Of a DNA stretch of 40,438 nt, positions 33,442 to 40,438 are shown piece after piece. Location of the stretch: NCBI GenBank assembly GCA_948566455.1, contig CAOYQO010000026.1:1-40438 (forward strand). The letters are read 5' to 3'. The first letter of the stretch is position 1. Every line of letters starts with the position of its first letter. Made by a program: the position numbers and the translations under genes. This stretch comes from an uncultured Phocaeicola sp. (lineage in GTDB: Bacteria > Bacteroidota > Bacteroidia > Bacteroidales > Bacteroidaceae). The notes under the pieces are model-generated. The model ran no database searches and was not told where the DNA came from. It saw nothing but the letters and a program-made list of their open reading frames with translations.

Positions 33442-34572
33442 ATGGAAGAAAATTTAAGAATCATCATCAGCGGAGGAGGAACCGGGGGACACATTTTCCC
33501 CGCAGTCTCTATTGCCAACGCCATCAAGGAACAACATCCCGAAGCGGAAATCCTGTTCGTAGGCGCTGAAGGCAGAATGGAGATGCAACGCGTTCCTGCT
33601 GCCGGATACCCTATAAAAGGATTACCTGTTGCCGGATTCGACCGTAAGAACTTATTGAAAAATGTTTCGGTTCTTTTCAAATTGGTCAAAAGCCAGCTAT
33701 TGGCACGTAAAATCATCAAGGATTTCAAGCCACATGCAGCAGTAGGTGTAGGCGGATATGCCAGCGGTCCTACTTTGAAAATGGCCGGGATGATGGGTAT
33801 TCCGACACTGATACAAGAGCAGAACTCTTATGCCGGAGTAACCAACAAACTATTGGCAAAGAAAGCCTGCAAAATATGCGTGGCATACGACGGCATGGAA
33901 CGTTTCTTTGAAAAAGACAAGATTATCCTGACCGGAAACCCTGTCCGCCAAGGACTGCGCAACCATCACATCAGCCGTGAAGAGGCTATCCGCTCCTTCG
34001 GGCTGGACCCATCCAAGAAAACAATCCTGATTGTAGGAGGAAGCTTGGGAGCACGCACCATCAACAACTGCGTGATGGAAGGTTTGGACAAGATTAAAGC
34101 ATCCGGCGCGCAGTTTATCTGGCAAACCGGGAAAATATATATCGGCGAAGCACGCGCCGCAGTAGCCCAGGCCGGTGAGTTACCAATGCTCCACGTAACC
34201 GATTTTATCAGCGATATGGCCGCCGCATACAGTGCTGCCGATTTAATAATCAGCCGTGCCGGAGCAGGTTCCATCTCCGAGTTCTGTTTGTTGCAGAAAC
34301 CCGTCATTCTGGTTCCGTCGCCTAATGTGGCCGAAGATCATCAGACCAAGAACGCACTGGCGCTGGTCAATAAAAACGCAGCACTCTATATCAAGGACGC
34401 CGCTGCCAAAGAAGCTCTGCTGGACAAAGCGGTTGAAACCGTGAAACAGCCGGAAACATTGAAAAGTTTAAGTACAAATATTGCTAAATTAGCCTTTACC
34501 GACTCAGCCAACGTTATTGCCCGGGAGGTATTCAAACTGGCTGATAAATACAGAAAAGAAAATGGACGTTAA
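33442..34572 (+). CDS. murG: UDP-GlcNAc:MurNAc-pentapeptide-PP-undecaprenol GlcNAc transferase
   Basis: A 376-residue GT28-family enzyme on the inner face of the plasma membrane that converts lipid I to lipid II. The Gly-rich loops GGGTGGHIFPA, VGVGGYASGP and GGSLGARTINN, the acceptor-side QEQNSYAGVTNKLLAK, and the UDP-GlcNAc-binding ISRAGAGSISEF with LVPSPNVAEDHQTKNA are all present. Length is normal. It is preceded by its own -7 element and overlaps the murC start by 11 bases. Confidence 0.96.
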   Translation: MEENLRIIISGGGTGGHIFPAVSIANAIKEQHPEAEILFVGAEGRMEMQRVPAAGYPIKGLPVAGFDRKNLLKNVSVLFKLVKSQLLARKIIKDFKPHAAVGVGGYASGPTLKMAGMMGIPTLIQEQNSYAGVTNKLLAKKACKICVAYDGMERFFEKDKIILTGNPVRQGLRNHHISREEAIRSFGLDPSKKTILIVGGSLGARTINNCVMEGLDKIKASGAQFIWQTGKIYIGEARAAVAQAGELPMLHVTDFISDMAAAYSAADLIISRAGAGSISEFCLLQKPVILVPSPNVAEDHQTKNALALVNKNAALYIKDAAAKEALLDKAVETVKQPETLKSLSTNIAKLAFTDSANVIAREVFKLADKYRKENGR

Positions 34573-35938
34573 CACATTAAAATCAGTTTATTTCATCGGT
34601 GCCGGAGGTATCGGCATGAGCGCATTGGTACGCTACTTCCTGTCAAAAGGCAAGAAGGTAGGCGGATATGACCGTACGCCCAGTGAACTGACAGAAAAGC
34701 TGATAGAAGAAGGAGCAGCCATCCATTACGAAGAAAGCACGGAACTGATAACGGATGCATTCCGCGACCCGGCAACTACATTGGTTGTCTATACTCCGGC
34801 TGTCCCCGATACACATAAAGAGTTTACCTATTTCCGGGAAAACGGTTTCGAGATACATAAACGTTCGCAGGTATTGGGAATGCTTACCCATGCAGGAAAA
34901 GGACTTTGTGTAGCCGGCACTCACGGTAAGACCACCACTTCTACCATGACAGCCCATCTGTTACACCAATCCCATGTAGGATGCAACGCCTTTTTGGGAG
35001 GCATCTCAAAGAATTACGGCACCAACCTGCTGTTGTCTGACAGCAGTGAATACATGGTTATTGAAGCCGACGAGTTCGACCGTTCTTTCCATTGGCTCTC
35101 GCCCTACATATCGGTGATTACCGCAACCGATCCCGACCATCTGGATATCTACGGAACCAAAGAGGCTTATCTGGAAAGCTTCCGCAAATACACCTCACTC
35201 ATCCAGCCGGGAGGTGCATTGATTGTACGTAAAGGCATCGAGCTGCAACCGGCTTTGCAGAATGGTGTGAAACTGTACACCTATTCCCAAGAAGAGGGTG
35301 ACTTTCATGCAGAGAATATCCGTATTGGGAACGGTGAGATTTTCTTTGATTACGTATCACCCTTGGGAAATATCCCCAATATACAGTTGGGTGTCCCCGT
35401 CAGTATCAACATTGAGAACGGGGTAGCCGCCATGGCTTTGGCGCAGATGAGCGGATTGACTGACGAAGAAATAAAGAGAGGTATGGCAAGTTTCCGCGGA
35501 GTAGACCGTCGTTTCGATTTCAAGATAAAGAACGACAAGGTGGTTTTCCTGAGCGACTATGCGCACCATCCTTCCGAGATAAAACAAAGCATACTCTCCA
35601 TGCGTGCCCTCTATCGGGACAAGAAGCTGACGGCTGTTTTCCAGCCGCACCTCTACACACGTACCCGTGATTTCTACAAAGATTTCGCCGACAGCCTTTC
35701 CTTGTTGGACGAAGTCATCCTGGTAGATATCTATCCGGCACGCGAGCAACCCATCCCCGGCGTCACCAGCAAACTGATTTACGACCATCTGCGTCCGGGC
35801 ATCGAGAAGAGCATGTGCAAGAAAGAAGAAATTCTAGACGTACTGAGCAAGAAAGATATAGAAGTATTAATCACCCTGGGTGCGGGCGACATAGATAACT
35901 ATGTACCCCAAATCTGCGGATTACTGAATAAAAAATGA
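34562..35938 (+). CDS. murC: UDP-N-acetylmuramate:L-alanine ligase
   Basis: A 458-residue Mur ligase adding the first stem residue, L-Ala. The N-terminus VYFIGAGGIGMSALVRYFLSKG binds the UDP sugar. The ATP loop GTHGKTTTSTM is at about residues 118-128, followed by IEADEFDRSFHWLSP and ATDPDHLDIYG. The C-terminal domain has DYAHHPSEIKQSI and QPHLYTRTRDF. I start at ATG 34562 (MDVNTLKSVYFIG), overlapping murG by 11 bases; an upstream in-frame ATG at 34517 lies deeper within murG and adds nonhomologous residues. The stop overlaps the ftsQ start as ATGA. Confidence 0.95.
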   Translation: MDVNTLKSVYFIGAGGIGMSALVRYFLSKGKKVGGYDRTPSELTEKLIEEGAAIHYEESTELITDAFRDPATTLVVYTPAVPDTHKEFTYFRENGFEIHKRSQVLGMLTHAGKGLCVAGTHGKTTTSTMTAHLLHQSHVGCNAFLGGISKNYGTNLLLSDSSEYMVIEADEFDRSFHWLSPYISVITATDPDHLDIYGTKEAYLESFRKYTSLIQPGGALIVRKGIELQPALQNGVKLYTYSQEEGDFHAENIRIGNGEIFFDYVSPLGNIPNIQLGVPVSINIENGVAAMALAQMSGLTDEEIKRGMASFRGVDRRFDFKIKNDKVVFLSDYAHHPSEIKQSILSMRALYRDKKLTAVFQPHLYTRTRDFYKDFADSLSLLDEVILVDIYPAREQPIPGVTSKLIYDHLRPGIEKSMCKKEEILDVLSKKDIEVLITLGAGDIDNYVPQICGLLNKK

Positions 35939-36672
35939 TAAAGAAAATTCTCATACTCCTGTTTCTGTTGCTGATAACCGCCTACCTTATTGTAGCCGTT
36001 ACCGCTTTCAACACCAAGCCTGCCGACCAGGTTTGCAAGGGTATGGAATTGATTATCAAGGACAGTATAGACCATGGTTTCATCAGCCAGAAAGGGATAC
36101 TCCGCTTACTGAACGGTAAGAAGCTCTCCCCTGTGGGTAAGAAGATGGGCGACATCAACACCCGCCTGCTGGAAGAAGAGCTCAGCCAACATCCCTTGAT
36201 TGAAAATGTGGAATGTTACCGTACACCGGGATGCAAGATAGGTATCGAAGTGACACAGCGCCTCCCCATCCTCAGAGTGATGGCAAACAACGGAGACAAC
36301 TATTATATTGACAATAAAGGAAAAATCATGCCGATACCCAACAGTTCGGCACACGTAGCTGTTGTTACAGGATACGTGGATCGTGATTTTGCCGTCAAGG
36401 AACTATATACCTTAGGAGTCTTTCTACAGGCCCATCCGCTATGGGATGCCCAGATAGAGCAGATCAACGTGACACAAGCCAAAGAACTGGAACTGGTTCC
36501 ACGGGTTGGCGAACATATCATATTCTTAGGCAAGCCCGGGAATTATGAGGAAAAGTTCGAGAAACTAAAAACTTTTTATGAGAAAGGACTGAACCAAGTA
36601 GGCTGGAACAAGTACAGCCGCATCAGTCTGGAATTTAATAATCAGATTATTTGTACTAAAAAAGAGAAGTAA
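35935..36672 (+). CDS. ftsQ: Cell division protein FtsQ/DivIB
   Basis: A 245-residue bitopic protein with a short cytoplasmic start, one transmembrane segment at about residues 5-25 (LILLFLLLITAYLIVAVTAF), and a periplasmic POTRA-like plus beta domain (ISQKGILRLLNGKKLSP, HPLIENVECYRTPGCKIGIEVTQRLPIL, YYIDNKGKIMP). FtsQ with FtsL and an FtsB-like partner forms the hub that licenses FtsWI. Sequence conservation is low, but topology, the R-P in TQRLPIL and position between murC and ftsA make the call firm. It overlaps murC by 4 bases and precedes ftsA by 3. Confidence 0.92.
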   Translation: MIKKILILLFLLLITAYLIVAVTAFNTKPADQVCKGMELIIKDSIDHGFISQKGILRLLNGKKLSPVGKKMGDINTRLLEEELSQHPLIENVECYRTPGCKIGIEVTQRLPILRVMANNGDNYYIDNKGKIMPIPNSSAHVAVVTGYVDRDFAVKELYTLGVFLQAHPLWDAQIEQINVTQAKELELVPRVGEHIIFLGKPGNYEEKFEKLKTFYEKGLNQVGWNKYSRISLEFNNQIICTKKEK

Positions 36673-36675
36673 GAT

Positions 36676-38178
36676 ATGGCAGCAACAGATTTTATAGTAG
36701 CAATAGAACTGGGATCCTCCAAGATCACAGGTATTGCAGGAAAGAAACATGCGGACGGAAGCATACAAGTGCTGGCCCTCGCCAGCGAAAACTCTTCGGA
36801 TTTTATCCGTAAGGGAGTGATTTACAATCTGGACAAAACCGCACAAAGCCTTACTTCGATTATCAAGAAACTGGAATCGACATTAAAGGCTTCTATCGGA
36901 AAGGTCTATGTAGGTATCGGAGGACAATCTCTACGCACCATCCGTAATACGGAGGTACGTCATCTGGAAGAAGAAACCAAAATTTCACAGGAACTGATTG
37001 ACTCCATCATGGACAGCAACCGCGAAGTCCCCATCATAGACCAGGAAATACTGGAAGTGGCCCCCCAGGAATATAAAGTAGGCATCAACCTGCTGGCCGA
37101 TCCTGTAGGAGTTCCCAGCGATCATATAGAAGGGCGTTTCCTTAATATCATCGCCCGCAACAGCGTGAAGCAGAACATTGACAAATGTTTCAAACAGGCA
37201 GGAATCGAAATAGCCGACTATATCATCTCACCGTTGGCTCTGGCCAATGCCGTACTGACCAACAGTGAAAAACGTTCGGGCTGCATGTTCATCGACTTTG
37301 GCGCAGATACGACTACTGTATCTGTCTACAAAAACAACATACTCCGCCATTTGGCAGTCATCCCACTGGGAGGAAGCAACATCACCAAAGACATTTGCAG
37401 CCAGCAGATTGAAGAGGAAGATGCCGAAGAACTGAAAAAGAAATACGGCAATGCCTATGCCGACAAGTCGGAAGACGGAGATGACAACCCTACCTACTCG
37501 CTGGACGGGAAATGCAGTATTGAGTCACACTTACTGGAAGACATCGTAGAAGCGCGTGTCAATGAGATACTGGCCAATGTATGGAACCAGATTGTTCTTT
37601 CGGGATATGAAGACAAACTGCTGGCAGGAGCTATCATTACCGGCGGTGCCGCCAATCTAAAGAATATGGAGGAAGCATTCAGCAACCGTACCAAAGTAGA
37701 AAAGGTAAGAATGGCCAAAGAAAGCCAGCTAAGCCTGAAAGGTGGCATGATGGAACTGAAAAAAGATGGTACATGCAATACAATCATCGCTTTGTTAGGA
37801 GCCGGGAAAGAGAACTGTTACCGCCCGGAACGTCCTATCCAAGTACCTCTCTTCGATGAAAGCGGCGAGAATGTGGAAGACAAAAGGAAAAGAGAGAAAG
37901 AAGAAGCAGCCAGAATAGCAGCGGCAGCCAAGAAAGCAGAGGAAGAGGAGAAGCTGCGAAAAGCCACTTGCGAGAGCCTGATAAGAAACGCAAAAGAGCT
38001 GAAAGAGGCAGGCAAATACAAAAATGCCTTGTCGCAACTGGCCAAAGCACGCGATCTGGGAGTGGCAGAAGCTTTGAACCAAATACGCGACCTGGAAAAA
38101 GAAATCAAGAGTTTGAAAGAAGCCAACAATCCGATCAAACGGCTGACCGACTTGTTTGGAAGGATTCTGGAAGAATAA
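36676..38178 (+). CDS. ftsA: Cell division protein FtsA with extended C-terminus
   Basis: A 500-residue actin-like ATPase that tethers FtsZ to the membrane. The start IVAIELGSSKITGIAGKK is the phosphate-1 motif, the SHS2 (1C) subdomain is in about residues 80-160, and FIDFGADTTTVSVYKNN and ITGGAANLKNMEEAF are later nucleotide-binding blocks. E. coli FtsA is about 420 residues. The excess is a highly charged helical region at about 395-485, rich in Glu, Lys and Ala, including a TPR-like LKEAGKYKNALSQLAKARDL. It ends in the amphipathic membrane-targeting helix NPIKRLTDLFGRILEE. The gene lies 3 bases after ftsQ and 37 before ftsZ. Confidence 0.95.
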   Translation: MAATDFIVAIELGSSKITGIAGKKHADGSIQVLALASENSSDFIRKGVIYNLDKTAQSLTSIIKKLESTLKASIGKVYVGIGGQSLRTIRNTEVRHLEEETKISQELIDSIMDSNREVPIIDQEILEVAPQEYKVGINLLADPVGVPSDHIEGRFLNIIARNSVKQNIDKCFKQAGIEIADYIISPLALANAVLTNSEKRSGCMFIDFGADTTTVSVYKNNILRHLAVIPLGGSNITKDICSQQIEEEDAEELKKKYGNAYADKSEDGDDNPTYSLDGKCSIESHLLEDIVEARVNEILANVWNQIVLSGYEDKLLAGAIITGGAANLKNMEEAFSNRTKVEKVRMAKESQLSLKGGMMELKKDGTCNTIIALLGAGKENCYRPERPIQVPLFDESGENVEDKRKREKEEAARIAAAAKKAEEEEKLRKATCESLIRNAKELKEAGKYKNALSQLAKARDLGVAEALNQIRDLEKEIKSLKEANNPIKRLTDLFGRILEE

Positions 38179-38215
38179 TAACGAATTACATCACCTTAAT
38201 ATAATATAGAAGATT

Positions 38216-39520
38216 ATGTCTGATGAAACTATAATGCCATTCGATTTCCCGGCAGAAAACCCGACTATCATTAAAGTAATCGGTGTGGGAGGTGGCGGCG
38301 GCAATGCCGTAAATCACATGTATAAAGAAGGTATACACGATGTAACATTTGTTGTGTGCAACACAGATAACCAGGCGTTGGCCGAATCCCCCGTTCCCGT
38401 GAAGTTGCAACTGGGAAAAGAAGGATTAGGAGCCGGAAACCGCCCGGAGCGTGCACGTGAAGCAGCCGAAGAAAGTATAGAAGACGTAAAAGGAATGTTG
38501 AACGACGGCTGTAAAATGGTATTTATCACTGCCGGAATGGGAGGAGGTACCGGAACCGGTGCGGCTCCGATCATTGCCAAGACAGCCAAAGATATGGATA
38601 TCCTCACCGTAGGTATTGTCACCATTCCGTTCCTTTTTGAAGGAAACCGGAAGATTGACCAGGCGCTGGACGGCGTGGAGAAAATGAGCCAGCATGTAGA
38701 TGCCCTGCTGGTGATCAACAATGAACGTCTGCGTGATATTTATTCGGACTTCAGCGTGATGAACGCTTTCGGCAAAGCGGATGACACTTTATCCATAGCA
38801 GCCAAGAGTATTGCCGAGATTATCACTATCCGCGGTACCATCAACCTGGACTTCAATGACGTGAAAACAGTACTAAAAGATGGTGGGGTAGCCATTATGA
38901 GTACGGGATACGGCAAAGGGGAAAGCCGCGTGAGCCAGGCTATCAATGATGCGCTCCATTCCCCGCTGCTGAACAACAACGATATCTTCAACTCGAAGAA
39001 GATCCTGTTCAACATCTCTTTCAGCACCAAGAGCGAGTTGATGATGGAAGAGATGAATGAGGTTCATGACTTCATGAGCAAATTCGGCAAAGACGTGGAA
39101 ACCAAATGGGGGCTCTATATCGACGAGTCGCTGGAAGAACAGGTGAAGTTCACCGTACTTGCCACCGGCTTCGGCATCAAGGATGTACCGGGCATGGACA
39201 ACATGATGAACAAACGCACCATCGAGGAACAAAAGAAACTGGAAGAACTGGAAGAAGAGGAACAGCGCAAGGATGAACGTCGTGGAGATTACTACGGCAA
39301 AGACACCTTCAAGAACAGCAACAAGAAGAAACGCCATAACATTTACATCTTCAGCCTGGAGGATCTGGACAATGATGACATTATCAGTATGGTGGAAACG
39401 ACCCCTACTTTCCAACGTACCAAAACTGTGTTGGAAAGTATCCAGTCTAAAGCAATAGCCGAAGAAGAGGAAACATTCAATAACGATGCCGAAAACGGCG
39501 GAATAACGATCACATTTTAA
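38216..39520 (+). CDS. ftsZ: Cell division GTPase FtsZ
   Basis: A 434-residue tubulin homologue that builds the Z ring. VIGVGGGGGNAVNHM begins the nucleotide-binding domain, the signature GMGGGTGTGAAP is at about residues 107-118, and the T7 catalytic loop is NLDFNDVKTVLKDGG. The globular core ends near residue 330. A highly charged linker follows (KKLEELEEEEQRKDERRG), and then a Bacteroidetes-type tail, NIYIFSLEDLDNDDI with SMVETTPTFQRTK, probably the FtsA-binding peptide. Unlike most FtsZ proteins, this motif is about 35 residues before the C-terminus. A 21-base gap separates it from yqeY. Confidence 0.97.
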   Translation: MSDETIMPFDFPAENPTIIKVIGVGGGGGNAVNHMYKEGIHDVTFVVCNTDNQALAESPVPVKLQLGKEGLGAGNRPERAREAAEESIEDVKGMLNDGCKMVFITAGMGGGTGTGAAPIIAKTAKDMDILTVGIVTIPFLFEGNRKIDQALDGVEKMSQHVDALLVINNERLRDIYSDFSVMNAFGKADDTLSIAAKSIAEIITIRGTINLDFNDVKTVLKDGGVAIMSTGYGKGESRVSQAINDALHSPLLNNNDIFNSKKILFNISFSTKSELMMEEMNEVHDFMSKFGKDVETKWGLYIDESLEEQVKFTVLATGFGIKDVPGMDNMMNKRTIEEQKKLEELEEEEQRKDERRGDYYGKDTFKNSNKKKRHNIYIFSLEDLDNDDIISMVETTPTFQRTKTVLESIQSKAIAEEEETFNNDAENGGITITF

Positions 39521-39541
39521 CAACTAAAATAGAAAAGAACC

Positions 39542-39991
39542 ATGGATTTATTTGACGTAATCAGCAACGATATCAAAGAGGCTATGAAAGCCAAGGACAA
39601 AGTGAAACTGGAAACTTTGCGTAATGTGAAAAAATTCTTCCTTGAAGCAAAGACAGCACCGGGCGCCAACGACACTTTGACGGATGACGCTGCATTGAAA
39701 ATCATGCAGAAACTGGTAAAACAAGGGAAAGATTCAGCCGCCATTTACCAAGGTCAGGGCCGCGCCGACTTGGCTGAAGCCGAACTGGCCCAAGTGGCAG
39801 TGCTTGAAGCCTATCTGCCCAAACAAATGAGTAACGAAGAACTGGAAGCCGCTTTGAAAGAAATTATTGCAGAAGTGGGTGCCGCCGGTCCTCAGGATAT
39901 GGGTAAAGTCATGGGTGTCGCCACCAAAAAGTTGGCAGGCAAAGCCGAAGGACGTGCCATCTCGGCTAAAGTGAAAGAATTACTGGGATAA
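39542..39991 (+). CDS. GatB/YqeY domain protein
   Basis: A 149-residue helical protein of the YqeY family: MDLFDVISNDIKEAMKAKDKVKLETLRNVKKF, TDDAALKIMQKLVKQGKDSA, and the C-terminal tail domain GPQDMGKVMGVATKKLAGKAEGRAISAKVKELLG. This tail matches the tRNA-binding end of the GatB subunit of Asp/Glu-tRNA amidotransferase, but YqeY stands alone and has no amidase. Its role is unproven; a tRNA-related function is assumed from the fold. It is last in the dcw transcript, 21 bases after ftsZ, and is followed by a strong terminator. Confidence 0.92.
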   Translation: MDLFDVISNDIKEAMKAKDKVKLETLRNVKKFFLEAKTAPGANDTLTDDAALKIMQKLVKQGKDSAAIYQGQGRADLAEAELAQVAVLEAYLPKQMSNEELEAALKEIIAEVGAAGPQDMGKVMGVATKKLAGKAEGRAISAKVKELLG

Positions 39992-40014
39992 TACTCCGGC
40001 AATCCATATTCGAG

Positions 40015-40065
40015 AAACGAAACTTCTGCCCCGATTCATCTTTACGGGCAGAAGTTTCGTTTTTT
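40015..40065 (+). terminator. Strong intrinsic terminator of the dcw cluster
   Basis: AAACGAAACTTCTGCCC (40015-40031) and GGGCAGAAGTTTCGTTT (40046-40062) form a perfect 17-bp stem around a 14-base loop, with the U tract running to 40065. It begins 23 bases after the yqeY stop. Confidence 0.95.
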
Positions 40066-40438
40066 ATAAAATCAGTGAGAAGCAAACATATGCAGTACCC
40101 TATCCAGCTTCCCGTTTATCATTCTCACTTCACCAATACCCTGGAATTCAAAGTATCCTTCAGTGTGTTCAGCCACAATAAAAATCTGATATACAACGCA
40201 TAAGGCTGACAGTAGTTCCTTCAGTGCGCTGTCAGCACCTTCAGCCGCCGCAACACCCGCACCGGACCGATATCCTTGACCATCATGCTAAAGGACAAGA
40301 ATGAGTCATACAATATCGTGGTCAAAAGATTGCACCTGCTTTCCATCTTAACTTTCAAGACAGGAAGAATACTCATTTGCTTCCTGTAAGCATTCGGCCT
40401 CGTGCGTGTTTCTCTCCAAGTTATAATAAAGTCAAAAG
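40066..40438. other. Intergenic tail with a possible coding remnant on the minus strand
   Basis: No complete gene is present. On the minus strand one frame stays open from 40287 to a TGA at 40072, about 71 codons, and reads like protein (SALKELLSALCVVYQIFIVA, TEGYFEFQGIGEVRMINGK) but lacks a proper start and has a stop just upstream. In another frame ATG 40375 gives MSILPVLKVKMES and 37 more residues. I recognise neither. GCTGACAG/CTGTCAGC (40205-40212 with 40229-40236) is a perfect 8-bp inverted repeat. This may be a decayed gene. Confidence 0.3.

Overview
The window is a chromosomal segment of a gut Bacteroidales bacterium, most likely Bacteroides or Phocaeicola (P. vulgatus/dorei-like). 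Supporting signs are several promoters with the Bacteroidetes -7 element TAnnTTTG, a glycine-lipid synthase pair, a DUF4292 lipoprotein, a single-RRM RNA-binding protein with a Gly/Arg tail, the long two-part form of IspG, and a dcw cluster ending in ftsZ-yqeY. I see no prophage, insertion sequence, CRISPR array, tRNA or rRNA. Species assignment is inference.

Layout. (1) 1-2.4 kb: a Na/Pi-cotransporter/PhoU-domain gene on the minus strand, followed by a terminator and an internally deleted second copy. (2) 2.4-4.1 kb: a divergent nucleoside (uridine-type) kinase. (3) 4.1-8.4 kb: a structured promoter region, then a glycyl radical enzyme matching trans-4-hydroxy-L-proline dehydratase (HypD) with its radical-SAM activase, then the wreck of a Xaa-Pro aminopeptidase gene. 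(4) 8.4-14.5 kb, plus strand: rpoN, a PAP2-like membrane protein, gcvH, purE, ispG and glutaminase, with two long palindromic repeats before purE and ispG. (5) 14.8-20.1 kb, minus strand: an RRM protein gene with its own promoter and terminator, and the operon dut - TPR lipoprotein - DUF4292 lipoprotein - EnvC-like murein hydrolase activator, with a short frameshifted ORF at its end. (6) 20.3-23.6 kb: dgt (plus) convergent with the glycine-lipid pair glsA-glsB (minus). (7) 23.9-40.0 kb: the dcw cluster mraZ-rsmH-ftsL-ftsI-murE-mraY-murD-ftsW-murG-murC-ftsQ-ftsA-ftsZ-yqeY, closed by a strong terminator.

How the genes work together: the dcw cluster makes lipid II from UDP-MurNAc onward (murC, murD, murE, mraY, murG; murF, murB and ddl are absent here) and supplies the septal synthase (FtsW/FtsI), its FtsQ/FtsL scaffold and the FtsA/FtsZ cytoskeleton. 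The EnvC homologue would control the opposite activity, cell-wall splitting. HypD/HypE would turn hydroxyproline, from collagen or plant glycoproteins, into pyrroline-5-carboxylate; no proC is adjacent.

Most of the window is conserved housekeeping, and I did not find a convincing new multi-gene system. The best second-look items are the 12-bp inverted repeat over the hypD promoter, hairpins ending one base before the start codons of mraZ and ispG, a MraZ-box array, three degraded or broken genes (7733-8305, 72-566, 15482-15668), and a promoter that moves the start codon of the lipid acyltransferase glsA.
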